Shown piece after piece: positions 16,238-24,142 of a stretch of 41,534 bases of DNA. The position numbers and the translations under genes were made by a program. Within the stretch, counting starts at the first letter, position 1. Every line of letters starts with the position of its first letter. Source of the DNA: Lachnospiraceae bacterium (GTDB taxonomy: Bacteria > Bacillota > Clostridia > Lachnospirales > Lachnospiraceae); the NCBI GenBank assembly GCA_017479285.1, contig JAFVCL010000043.1, forward strand, positions 1 to 41,534, read 5' to 3'. The notes beneath the pieces are model-generated. The model ran no database searches, was not told the origin of the DNA, and was given only the letters and a program-made list of their open reading frames with translations.

Positions 16238-16789
16238 TTACTCCTCGCTGGAAATCTCAATCTCGCCCATGGATTCGTTGCCCGCAACATCGATGGAAGT
16301 CTTGATCTTGCGAAGAAGCTTTGAGTAAAGGGGAAGCAAAGCTACAAGCGCAACGGTTATTATCAAAAAGATAAAATGAACACCAAGCATCTTGTATGCC
16401 TTTGCGATAAAGAGATTCTTCTTAAGCATATCTGCCGCCTTTGCACCCTCATTTACGATTGCGAGAGTTATCTTGGACAGATAATATCTGTTACATACTC
16501 CGATGATGATCTGCATTATAAAAAACAATACAAGCATCGGTACATTTACCGGCTTTCTGTGTGGAAATGCGTTCAGAAAACACACAAATGACAATATGGA
16601 CAGAAGCATTGTCACAAATCCTGCGAGCCCCATACCGGTCATATTGATTCTGGCTGTAGTATCGGAAATGATACGCAGATTCAGGGAATATATAAGGAAG
16701 GTGACAATAAGCACTATCATCGGTATTGTCTGGGGCTTACGCTTAAGCGCAACCATCCTTTTACGGAAAAACTCCTTGACCTTCTTCAT
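16238..16789 (-). CDS. Unrecognised membrane protein, four predicted helices (183 aa)
   Basis: No family recognised. The first 20 residues are strongly basic (MKKVKEFFRKRMVALKRKPQ). Hydrophobic segments lie near 21-40, 52-72, 83-99 and 132-155, followed by a basic stretch (YSKLLRKIKTS) and an acidic C-terminus (GEIEISSEE). The long loop 100-131 (CNRYYLSKITLAIVNEG) may be extracytoplasmic. The start codon overlaps the stop of the upstream ATPase gene by one base (TAATG), showing tight coupling to the transporter ATPase. Topology broadly parallels the 194-residue protein at 18412-18996, and the two may be distant relatives, but identity is too low to assert by eye. Confidence 0.75.
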   Translation of the reverse strand: MKKVKEFFRKRMVALKRKPQTIPMIVLIVTFLIYSLNLRIISDTTARINMTGMGLAGFVTMLLSILSFVCFLNAFPHRKPVNVPMLVLFFIMQIIIGVCNRYYLSKITLAIVNEGAKAADMLKKNLFIAKAYKMLGVHFIFLIITVALVALLPLYSKLLRKIKTSIDVAGNESMGEIEISSEE

Positions 16790-17874
16790 TAGTTACCCGC
16801 CTTTCTGACAATCGCGTTTGTGGTCTCCTTGTCGAAGAAATGCATCCTGTTGAAGGATACCATAACAATATCTCCGTCCTTATGTTCACACCATCCGCGG
16901 AACTTACATACTATTCTTCCTTCGGTTGCGGTTCCATCGATATGTCCGTGAACAAGAGTGTTCATACCGAGATTTTCGTTCTTTGAAACCTTTACCGGAA
17001 CGCTTCCGCCCGGAACCACATTCTCCGGACGAACACCGAGGGTTATATGCTTACCCTGGTAGGAAGCAAGAAGATCCTTCTGCTCAGGTGTCATCTGCAC
17101 TTCAAAATGAGGACCCACAAGGTTATCTCCGCTTACAAGCACCTCAAAGAAATTCATGGGAGGAAGTCCGATAAAACTTGCAACGAAAAGATTTGCGGGA
17201 GTATCGTAAAGCTCCAGGGGAGTACCGATCTGCTGTACATGGCCCATGGACATACATACGATCCTGTCCGCAAGCGTAAGCGCCTCGGTCTGGTCATGTG
17301 TAACATAGAGCATCGTAGCTCCGAGTCTCTTGTGGAGAAGCATGATCTCGCGTCTTGTGGAACCTCTCAGCTTGGCGTCAAGGTTTGAGAGAGGCTCGTC
17401 AAAGAGGAAAAGCTTGGGGTTGCGGACTATCGCACGACCCATGGCAACACGCTGACGCTGTCCTCCGGAGAGCTGTGAGGGCTTCTTGTTTAGCTGGCTT
17501 GTAAGATCGAGTATCTCGGCAGCCGCAAGAACCTTCTTATGGATGACATTGGGATTCTCCTTGCGGAGTGTAAGTGAGAAAGCCATGTTCTCATAAATAG
17601 TCATATGACCATAGAGAGCATAGTTCTGGAAAACCATCGCCATATCCCTGTCCTTGGGAGGAAGCGTGGTAATGTCCTTTCCGTCAAGGATAAGATGTCC
17701 CTTTGATATATCCTCAAGTCCCGCGATCATACGAAGCGTCGTTGACTTTCCGCAACCGGAGGGTCCTACAAGGACAATAAACTCACCCTGTTCAATGTCG
17801 ATATTGAAGTCATAGACTGCCTGCACCTTATTGTCGTATATTTTGTCCAGATGCTGCAGGGATAACTGCGCCAT
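16789..17874 (-). CDS. ABC transporter ATPase, UgpC/MsmK/MalK type (first of two)
   Basis: A 361-residue nucleotide-binding subunit of a CUT1-type sugar importer. Motifs: Walker A GPSGCGKST (about 37-45), Q-loop FQNYALYGHM, signature LSGGQRQRVAMG, Walker B LFLFDEPLSNLDAKL, switch YVTHDQTEAL, then a C-terminal regulatory domain with LGVRPENV. AGGAG lies 7 nt before the ATG. It is flanked on both sides by small membrane protein pairs. In many Firmicutes a single MsmK energises several importers; here two divergent copies are encoded in one operon with one LplB/LplC permease pair, which leaves open a heterodimer or a second membrane complex. Confidence 0.95.
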   Translation of the reverse strand: MAQLSLQHLDKIYDNKVQAVYDFNIDIEQGEFIVLVGPSGCGKSTTLRMIAGLEDISKGHLILDGKDITTLPPKDRDMAMVFQNYALYGHMTIYENMAFSLTLRKENPNVIHKKVLAAAEILDLTSQLNKKPSQLSGGQRQRVAMGRAIVRNPKLFLFDEPLSNLDAKLRGSTRREIMLLHKRLGATMLYVTHDQTEALTLADRIVCMSMGHVQQIGTPLELYDTPANLFVASFIGLPPMNFFEVLVSGDNLVGPHFEVQMTPEQKDLLASYQGKHITLGVRPENVVPGGSVPVKVSKNENLGMNTLVHGHIDGTATEGRIVCKFRGWCEHKDGDIVMVSFNRMHFFDKETTNAIVRKAGN

Positions 17875-17902
17875 AATGAATCTCCTAATCTAAAAACAAT
17901 AA

Positions 17903-18412
17903 TTAACCTTCTACTTCAGCAATATGCTTCTTTAAGGTATTGCATCTTACAATACCGACAAAAGAAGAAATCAGAAGACATACACCTGAGCCAATAAGAT
18001 AGATGACAAGTCTTGTAAACTGTGCATCCCTCATAACCTGCTCTTCTATACCGGTAGTAAGAGTTGTGGCGTTATGTGCAGTCACCGGATAGATGAAAAT
18101 CCTTACAAACTGCATTACAGCCACCGGTATGGCAATGTATGAATAGTTGATCTGATAATTCTTGCTTCCCTCGGAAACAAGGAAAACGATCATCATAAAC
18201 AAAAGATTGTAGACAATCGATAAGCCGATAAGAGGTTTGTAATAATACTGACCTACATTGGACTTATAAATGCTGATAAAGAAAAGACCGTTTAAAATTA
18301 TCGAAAGGATCGCAAGGTTCGCGGACATCTTGTTTTTTACATACCGCATCCTGTCCTTTTTGATATAGGCTTCCGTCATCTGTTCGGGTTTAACTTTAAT
18401 ACTCTCAGCCAT
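17903..18412 (-). CDS. Unrecognised membrane protein, four predicted helices (169 aa)
   Basis: No family recognised. A charged soluble N-terminus of about 30 residues (VKPEQMTEAYIKKDRMRYVK) precedes hydrophobic segments near 32-50, 60-79, 88-108 and 132-155; the C-terminus is a short KKHIAEVEG. The arrangement of a charged N-tail plus four helices is similar to the 213-residue protein at 15590-16231, which occupies the same relative place in the second ATPase module. The start overlaps the stop of the preceding membrane protein (TGATG), and the ABC ATPase follows after 28 nt. Confidence 0.75.
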   Translation of the reverse strand: MAESIKVKPEQMTEAYIKKDRMRYVKNKMSANLAILSIILNGLFFISIYKSNVGQYYYKPLIGLSIVYNLLFMMIVFLVSEGSKNYQINYSYIAIPVAVMQFVRIFIYPVTAHNATTLTTGIEEQVMRDAQFTRLVIYLIGSGVCLLISSFVGIVRCNTLKKHIAEVEG

Positions 18413-18996
18413 CAGGCGATCTCCTTTCCGGCTCCGATAAGCCCCTTCTCTTCTTTCATAAGATTGATCTTCCAGATAAGGTTAAAGATGTTGAGCCCCA
18501 CAACGATCAAAACGAGGCCAAACACTGCGTAATGTATATCAAACCAGAAGGTGGACTCCGAATACTTCGTGTTCCACATCTCCGAGTATGCTTTCAATGC
18601 TTCAAAATCTATCTGCTTGAACTGAGCCTTGAAGGCTTCAAGCTTTATATGCGCCCAGCATGTAAAAACAAGACCATAGGCAACATTTAAAAAGATTGCA
18701 ATATAGTTACTTACATAGTAACGCCTGCGGGTATTTGTACTTGTGATAAACAGAACCGCAGCCACAAGTATCATTCCGATGGATACCTTGACAAGCATGC
18801 TGTTAAAGCCCTGCATATCATAATATATTATTGAACCGGCCACATCGCTCTTCGTATGGTCAGCGTATGGCATGGTCGTAAAGAGGGTGTCATAAAGATC
18901 AGTCATGAGACCCAGGGAATACAGGAAGGTCACCGCACCTGTGATAACAGTGACAAAACATATAATTTTCTGCAAAAGCATCTGCTTTTTGTACAT
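18412..18996 (-). CDS. Unrecognised membrane protein, four predicted helices (194 aa)
   Basis: No family recognised. Hydrophobic segments are near 10-30, 70-88, 95-115 and 152-175. Between the first two is a roughly 40-residue polar loop (TTMPYADHTKSDVAG), and between the third and fourth a loop with alternating aromatic and charged residues (FKAQFKQIDFEALKAYSEMW). GAGG lies 8 nt before the ATG. It is the first gene after the solute-binding protein, separated by a strong GC-rich hairpin that may lower expression of everything downstream. It begins the membrane-membrane-ATPase module that is repeated once. Confidence 0.75.
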   Translation of the reverse strand: MYKKQMLLQKIICFVTVITGAVTFLYSLGLMTDLYDTLFTTMPYADHTKSDVAGSIIYYDMQGFNSMLVKVSIGMILVAAVLFITSTNTRRRYYVSNYIAIFLNVAYGLVFTCWAHIKLEAFKAQFKQIDFEALKAYSEMWNTKYSESTFWFDIHYAVFGLVLIVVGLNIFNLIWKINLMKEEKGLIGAGKEIA

Positions 18997-19056
18997 AGGA
19001 TTTTCCTCTTTAAAGAAAAATTGAAAAATAGAAATCGTCCTATATCTCTATTTCTG

Positions 19057-19086
19057 AAAAGGCGCCGGGCCGTCTGACCCGGCGCC
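19057..19086 (-). terminator. Strong hairpin after the solute-binding protein gene (partial terminator or mRNA-stabilising stem)
   Basis: Perfect 9-bp GC stem GGCGCCGGG (19061-19069) / CCCGGCGCC (19078-19086) with an 8-nt loop. On the minus strand it is followed only by TTTTC, a short U-run, so read-through into the downstream membrane protein and ATPase genes is expected. Such stems commonly raise the level of the binding-protein message relative to the rest of a transporter operon. Confidence 0.75.
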
Positions 19087-19119
19087 GATAGTACTGATTT
19101 AAAAATATTTAGCTAAACT

Positions 19120-21348
19120 TTAGAAGTTAGCGTTTGCGTACTCCTGAAGCATTGTCCATGCCTGGTTCTTAACCTGAAGATAGGTTGCTCCGTTCCAGTC
19201 ATTTGCGATCATGCTTGCAGCATCTGCGCCTGCAACTCCGGCATCAGCGTCGGTAGCTGCGGTGGTTCCGCGGATGATAACATTGAGGAATACATTGTTC
19301 TCAAGCTTGCTGGTTGAGAAGCTTCCGTTAAGGTCTGCGTTCTGCTTGAGAAGGTCGTTCTGTGCGTCTGTGGTAGGAAGAACGGTAGGAACGATGGTGT
19401 AGAACATGTTGTCCTCTACTGCAAGTGCAGGATGCTTGATAACACCAAGGTTGATAGCGTTGGTGATATTGGCAGGACCTTCCTTACCTACAGCAGTTGT
19501 ACACTCGTTCTCGAATGCCTGAGTCTTGTTGAAGGAAAGGGTCGATCCAAGGTACTGACGTGCGAAGTTGGTGTAGTTACCGCCTGCAAGGCTCCAAAGA
19601 TCAGCATAGTTCTGCTCGGAGATACGAGGCATCTGAGTTCCATAGAAATCAAAGGTGTTGCTGTCATCACGGAATGCTGCGGGGCCGTATGAAAGAAGAA
19701 CCTGTCCTTCATAGGTGTAAGCATAGTCGATGAGCTTTAAGCAAGCGTGAAGCTTGTTTACATCATCAGCAACATGTGCAGCGATAGCCCAACCACCGGT
19801 CTTAGCGGATCTCCAGGACTCGGTAAATCTCATGTAGGTCTCTCCGGTTCCATCATCCCACTTAGCTACAGGGATCATAACTGCCATGTACTTCTCGTCA
19901 GCATCAAGCTTTCCATCCTCATTAAAGATGGTCTGAGTCTGGTTGTAGTCATAGCTCATGAATCCGGTATCGTTCTTTACATAGTCGCTTGACTTGGTAG
20001 CGTTGTCATCTGAAGAAGCAACGAAGTCTGCAGCGATAAGACCCTCCTTAACCATATCGTTAAGGCGAAGAAGTGCGGTGTAAGTAGCATCTTCCTGTCT
20101 TGCGTCGTGAAGAGTGCCATCCTTGTCGAAGAAGAGGTAGTCCTGACGGGACTCAAGTCCTCTTACACCGTAAAGGATACCTGCAAGACGATAAAGGTCA
20201 GCACGACGGGAGTTGTTGTTCTCCTCACGGGAGAAGAGACCCTGTACCTTGTTTCCGTCAGCGTTAAGAGTTGCAGAGTTAGCAACTACACAACGAAGAA
20301 GTGCAACCATCTCGTCTGCATCCCATGCAGCGCTCTGTCCGATGAAGAGATTTGAACGCTCGGTTCCGTAGAATCCGGCATAGCACTCATCGATGTAGGT
20401 ACGAAGCATGTTTACAGCTTCAACGCCGCTAATGGAGCCTGCCTCGTTCATCTTTGCAACGATGTTTCCTGAGGTATCATAGTCCTTGGTAAGCTGGGTT
20501 ACTCCGCTTCCGTCGGGCTTAACGATATCAACGGTAACCTTTCCGCTGGTAGGCATGTAAGGCTGATAAACAGGTGCTGCGGTGTTGTCTGAAGAATCTG
20601 CGGTAAACTCTCCTTCTCCGTCAAGAAGCTTAACTACCCAGTCAGTTCTCATAAGAGGCATCTTCTCGATATCGTCAAGTCCGTCGAAGTAAGGTGATCC
20701 GTAGATAGCACCTGCATCGTCACCATCGATGGATCCGGTAAGTGACATGCGGACAACGGGATTTGCATCAAGGAATGCCTTGAAGTTGGGCATTACATCG
20801 AGATACTGTGCAATGTTAAGGACATTTCCTGCTGCTCCGCCTTCCTGAAGCTGTGCAGCTGAACCGGAGAACATATCGATGGAAGCAAGAGTTCCCTCGT
20901 CAGCGGTCCACTTTGTGTAGTTGTCGGTGTCCTTATCGCCTGCGTACTGGTCATCGATCTCGAAACCGAGAAGGTTCTGGATCTCAACCCAGGTAGGCTT
21001 GAAGTCGCCTGTGTGATAGGTTACGCCATCAGCAAGTGTTACACCCTCTCCGGCAACCTCTGCGTCGAAGCGCATTCCGGTTTTTGCGTTGTTATATCCG
21101 CAGGACATAACAAGAACGGTTCCCTCTTCGAAAGCAAGAGGATCAGCCGCGGGCTCCTCAACAACCTCAGTCTCGGTAGTTGGAGTCTCGGTAGATTGAG
21201 TCTCGGGCTCGTTGGTGGTGGTCTGCTCGGGTGTGGTGGTTGCATCGTTTACAAGATTGGAAACATCACTTCCGCCTGAACAGCCCGTGAGCATCATTGC
21301 AGCAGCGAATACTGCAGCTGCAGTTTTCATCAGAGCTTTTCTTTTCAT
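19120..21348 (-). CDS. Extracellular solute-binding lipoprotein of the pectic-oligomer ABC importer (742 aa)
   Basis: Captures oligosaccharide outside the cell for the LplB/LplC permeases encoded just upstream. The signal peptide ends in the lipobox LTGC (Cys about 23), then a Thr/Glu/Pro-rich linker runs to about residue 68. The mature part is far longer than the 450-550 residues usual for these proteins, suggesting a large ligand or extra domain. The C-terminal region (GGWAIAAHVADDVNKLHACL, LIDYAYTYEGQVLLSYG) is typical of type 1 solute-binding proteins of LplA type. AGGAGG is 5 nt before the ATG. Codon choice is much more uniform than in neighbouring genes, as expected for a highly expressed gene, and the hairpin at 19061 fits that. 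Confidence 0.9.
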   Translation of the reverse strand: MKRKALMKTAAAVFAAAMMLTGCSGGSDVSNLVNDATTTPEQTTTNEPETQSTETPTTETEVVEEPAADPLAFEEGTVLVMSCGYNNAKTGMRFDAEVAGEGVTLADGVTYHTGDFKPTWVEIQNLLGFEIDDQYAGDKDTDNYTKWTADEGTLASIDMFSGSAAQLQEGGAAGNVLNIAQYLDVMPNFKAFLDANPVVRMSLTGSIDGDDAGAIYGSPYFDGLDDIEKMPLMRTDWVVKLLDGEGEFTADSSDNTAAPVYQPYMPTSGKVTVDIVKPDGSGVTQLTKDYDTSGNIVAKMNEAGSISGVEAVNMLRTYIDECYAGFYGTERSNLFIGQSAAWDADEMVALLRCVVANSATLNADGNKVQGLFSREENNNSRRADLYRLAGILYGVRGLESRQDYLFFDKDGTLHDARQEDATYTALLRLNDMVKEGLIAADFVASSDDNATKSSDYVKNDTGFMSYDYNQTQTIFNEDGKLDADEKYMAVMIPVAKWDDGTGETYMRFTESWRSAKTGGWAIAAHVADDVNKLHACLKLIDYAYTYEGQVLLSYGPAAFRDDSNTFDFYGTQMPRISEQNYADLWSLAGGNYTNFARQYLGSTLSFNKTQAFENECTTAVGKEGPANITNAINLGVIKHPALAVEDNMFYTIVPTVLPTTDAQNDLLKQNADLNGSFSTSKLENNVFLNVIIRGTTAATDADAGVAGADAASMIANDWNGATYLQVKNQAWTMLQEYANANF

Positions 21349-21439
21349 AATTTCCTCCTATATGAAAAATTTTCTGTGCCTTGATTTATTGCAACCGCTC
21401 TCTGTTTTTATGCAGAGAACAGAAAACAATCTCTTTAAA

Positions 21440-22330
21440 TTATTCTTTTACGCCGCCGGCGTTGGTTCCCTTTGCGAAATACTTCTGGATAAAGGGATAT
21501 ATTATGAGGATGGGAATAACCGATACTACGATAAGCGAGTAGATTATCGAATCGGATGCGTAGGGCTGGTTCCATCCCGCCATTTCCTCGGGGTTGGTGA
21601 ACTCCTCGAGCTTAAGTCTAATGAATACCTGAAGAGGGTGCTCGTTGTTGTCCCTGATCATCATTCTCGCCCAGTAATAACCGTTCCATCTTGAGATTGC
21701 GAAGAAAAGGGCTACTGTTGCGATGGTGGATTTCGTCATCGGAACATAAACTCTTGTAAGCACCTGGAATTCGCTGGCTCCGTCCACGATCGCGGCCTCC
21801 TCTATCTCTGAAGGAACTCCCTCGAAGGCGTTACGAAGAAGGATTATGTTCATTGCGGCCATACCCATTGCGATAACGACAAGCCATTTATCATCCGTGA
21901 TACCAAACTTGCTGAACACACGCTGCGTAGCCAGATAGTTCAGATACTGGGGAACGATACCTGCCGAAAACCACATTGTGAACACAAGGAAGAAATTGAA
22001 AAACTTTCTGAAAAGCAATCTCTTCTTTGAGAGGGCGTATCCGCCGATTATTGCGATTCCCAGTGCCCAGATTGTACCGAAGAAGGTAAGGAACAGAGTA
22101 TTTGAATACGAGTTCCAGAACATATTGTCGTTAAACATTTTCTTGAATGCCATGAACTGTACATCCTTCGGGAACAGGACCACCTGTCCGTATGTCACGG
22201 CATCGTATCCGCTCATTGCGGAGGATATGGCGTATATGAAAGGATACAGACACGCCAGTGCGAATGCCGTAAGAAGTACATAGCTTATTATTTTGAAAAT
22301 GAGTTCCGATATCTCAAGTCTGCGCTTCAT
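21440..22330 (-). CDS. ABC sugar permease, LplC/YtcP type
   Basis: A 296-residue inner-membrane subunit with six predicted helices. The cytoplasmic EAA loop that contacts the ATPase is present (EEAAIVDGASEFQVLTRVYV, about residues 188-207). The N-terminus (LTAFALACLYPFIYAISSAM) and C-terminus (YPFIQKYFAKGTNAGGVKE) are diagnostic of the LplC/YtcP group of CUT1 importers, often used for complex oligosaccharides including rhamnogalacturonan fragments. AAGGAG precedes the ATG by 8 nt, and it follows LplB after 12 nt. The 91-nt gap to the binding-protein gene holds a small stem TCTCTG/CAGAGA but no clear promoter. Confidence 0.93.
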   Translation of the reverse strand: MKRRLEISELIFKIISYVLLTAFALACLYPFIYAISSAMSGYDAVTYGQVVLFPKDVQFMAFKKMFNDNMFWNSYSNTLFLTFFGTIWALGIAIIGGYALSKKRLLFRKFFNFFLVFTMWFSAGIVPQYLNYLATQRVFSKFGITDDKWLVVIAMGMAAMNIILLRNAFEGVPSEIEEAAIVDGASEFQVLTRVYVPMTKSTIATVALFFAISRWNGYYWARMMIRDNNEHPLQVFIRLKLEEFTNPEEMAGWNQPYASDSIIYSLIVVSVIPILIIYPFIQKYFAKGTNAGGVKE

Positions 22331-22342
22331 TCTTAAATCTCC

Positions 22343-23416
22343 TTAGTAAAGCGAGGTATTAGATGCTTTTCTTGCAATGGTGTTTGCTCCGATAACGAGG
22401 AGCATTCCGACGATATTGTTCATCATCTCTGCCGCCATGGCAAGTCCCGGATTACTGTTACCGACCTGCCCGACGCCGCCGACTCTCTGGGCGAAGGTTG
22501 AAACAACATCTGCGGTAACATAAGTGTTTGTATTGTAAAGAAGGAGAACCTTCTCATATCCCACCGAAAGGAGATGTCCGATACGGGTTATCAGCATGAT
22601 GACAACCGTTGAAAGTATGCTTGGAAGGACCACATATCTCATCTGCGCCATCTTGCCGGCACCGTCGATCTGCGCCGCCTCATAGCTCGTCGGAGATATG
22701 GCGATAATCGCGGCAAAGAATACGATACTGTCGTAACCGGCGCCCTCCCAGATACCCGTTATCTGGTAGATCGCCCTGAAAAGTCCTGGCTGGTTCAAAA
22801 GACCCGCGTTTGCGACATCGCTGCTTATCCAGCCGAGATTGTAAAGAAGCTGGGATATAACGCCCATTCCGTTAAAGGTCGATGAGCTTCTTACGAGCAT
22901 TATCGTAAGGGAGGTCATAACGACCGTTGACATGAACTTGGGCAGATAGGTCATAACCTGAAGAGCACTTCTTGCAACATTGGAACGGACCTCGTTGAAG
23001 AACAGTGCAAGGATTATAGGCATCGGGAAACCAAAGAGCAGTCCGTAGAAGGAAAGCAGGAAAGTGTTTCTCATGGCTCTCCAGAAATCAAGTGAAAGAC
23101 TTGCCGAAGGGCCGCTTGCCATAAAGAGTGTTTTGAATGAAGAAAATCCTATGAACAGCCTGTCCGCAACAGGTGTGGACTCCTTGTACAGCTTAAAGCA
23201 TCCCAGAAGCTCGTACATCGGGAAGTAGCGCCAGAAAAGGAAAACAAGGATCATAGGAACGAGCATCACATAAAGACGCCAGTCCTTAAGGATCGTTCTC
23301 CCAACATGGAGCCAGTAATGCTTTTCAACATCATCGCGGACCGCCTGCTCGGCATCCATCCTGTATGTTTTCTTCTCCTCGTCATAAATGAGGTAATCGG
23401 AAGCTTTAGCTTTCAT
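22343..23416 (-). CDS. ABC sugar permease, LplB/YteP type, with N-terminal extension
   Basis: A 357-residue partner permease. The EAA loop reads YEAAQIDGAGKMAQMRYVVL (about residues 239-258). The N-terminal 45 residues are soluble and charged (DEEKKTYRMDAEQAVRDDVE), an extension that the roughly 310-residue family members lack. Family segments include FWRYFPMYELLGCFK and the C-terminal GMLLVIGANTIARKASNTSLY. AAGGAG lies 5 nt before the ATG. With LplC and the large binding protein it forms a conventional import core; the ATPases come later in the operon. Confidence 0.93.
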   Translation of the reverse strand: MKAKASDYLIYDEEKKTYRMDAEQAVRDDVEKHYWLHVGRTILKDWRLYVMLVPMILVFLFWRYFPMYELLGCFKLYKESTPVADRLFIGFSSFKTLFMASGPSASLSLDFWRAMRNTFLLSFYGLLFGFPMPIILALFFNEVRSNVARSALQVMTYLPKFMSTVVMTSLTIMLVRSSSTFNGMGVISQLLYNLGWISSDVANAGLLNQPGLFRAIYQITGIWEGAGYDSIVFFAAIIAISPTSYEAAQIDGAGKMAQMRYVVLPSILSTVVIMLITRIGHLLSVGYEKVLLLYNTNTYVTADVVSTFAQRVGGVGQVGNSNPGLAMAAEMMNNIVGMLLVIGANTIARKASNTSLY

Positions 23417-23433
23417 AATTTCTCCTTCATTTC

Positions 23434-24024
23434 CTAATTGTCCGTACTGTTTCTATCTTCTGCTTCACTCTCCTGTATCCTGTGGATGTAGTGGACCTGG
23501 TTTTCAAGAAGTCCGTCCTGCTTTCCGGCCACAAGGAGAATGATCGCGGTAAATACTATCGAAAGTGAATCGGTGGCGTAAAAGGCCACGGCATTTTTAA
23601 ATCCATACCCGAGCATCAGAGCCATGCATCCGCGTCCCGTCTGCATCAGCAGAAGAACCGATACCCCGTAAACACACGCGAGGAATATGTTTTTCCTCAT
23701 CCTCTCCTCCTTTATCAGCTTCGCAATAAGGATTCCGAGGAGCCCCAGAAGATTCCCGACGCAGTAGATGATATACTGCTGCGGTGTGCTCTTAAAAACA
23801 ATACACAGAACCAGCCCGCCTATCACCGCGTGTATCGCTCCGAACCATTTCCACCTTATCATGACAATGGCGGTCACTCCTGCGGTCACGGACACGGTGT
23901 ACAGTTGATCGGGGAACCATCTGGACGAAGCGAAAGATATAAGTCCTTCGACCACTGCCAGGATCACGGCAAAGGATACCAGATCAAAGGCTCTGTATTG
24001 TGTAAGTGTAAAGTGCGGTTTCAT
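23434..24024 (-). CDS. Six-helix membrane protein, unknown; first gene of the transporter operon
   Basis: A 196-residue hydrophobic protein with about six predicted helices and a polar C-terminal tail (QESEAEDRNSTDN). Its overall look (TVSVTAGVTAIVMIRWKWFG, then AIHAVIGGLVLCIVF) reminds me of ECF-transporter S components, but I cannot confirm this. There is no ribosome site before the only usable ATG (24022-24024): an in-frame stop lies 2 codons upstream and no other start is near. A promoter-like TTGCAA-N17-TATGCT ends 7 nt before the ATG, so the message could be leaderless. It precedes lplB by 17 nt and so is co-transcribed with the importer. Confidence 0.72.
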   Translation of the reverse strand: MKPHFTLTQYRAFDLVSFAVILAVVEGLISFASSRWFPDQLYTVSVTAGVTAIVMIRWKWFGAIHAVIGGLVLCIVFKSTPQQYIIYCVGNLLGLLGILIAKLIKEERMRKNIFLACVYGVSVLLLMQTGRGCMALMLGYGFKNAVAFYATDSLSIVFTAIILLVAGKQDGLLENQVHYIHRIQESEAEDRNSTDN

Positions 24025-24031
24025 AGTTCAA

Positions 24032-24076
24032 AGCATACCATTATTATGTACATTTTGCAAGATGTAAGCGCTTTAA
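24032..24076 (-). promoter_or_regulatory. Predicted promoter of the 16-kb transporter/pectinase operon with a degenerate operator
   Basis: On the minus strand TTGCAA (24055-24060) and TATGCT (24032-24037) are 17 nt apart, with a TG extension (TGGTATGCT). The ATG starts 8 nt after the -10 box. Next to the -35 box, on the upstream side, plus-strand TGTAAGCGCTTTAA (24063-24076) resembles the TGTAA-N4-TTACA operator but has a poor second arm; it also partly fits a cre site. Confidence 0.45.
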
Positions 24077-24101
24077 TTTTTACATTTTTATCAATTATGA
24101 C

Positions 24102-24134
24102 AAAAAATCAGTGTATAATCTGTAAGATTACACA
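24102..24134 (-). terminator. Intrinsic terminator of the chemoreceptor gene
   Basis: In the minus-strand message TGTGTAATC pairs with GATTATACA (one mismatch) across a 5-nt loop and is followed by CTGATTTTTTG. AT-rich but well placed, 9 nt after the stop codon. It separates the chemoreceptor from the downstream transporter operon. Confidence 0.65.
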
Positions 24135-24142
24135 AAACCGCT

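Noticed and set aside
24121-24132. TGTAAGATTACA as another copy of the pectin operator.
   Set aside because: The arms are spaced by 2 rather than 4 nt, and the sequence is part of the chemoreceptor terminator stem.
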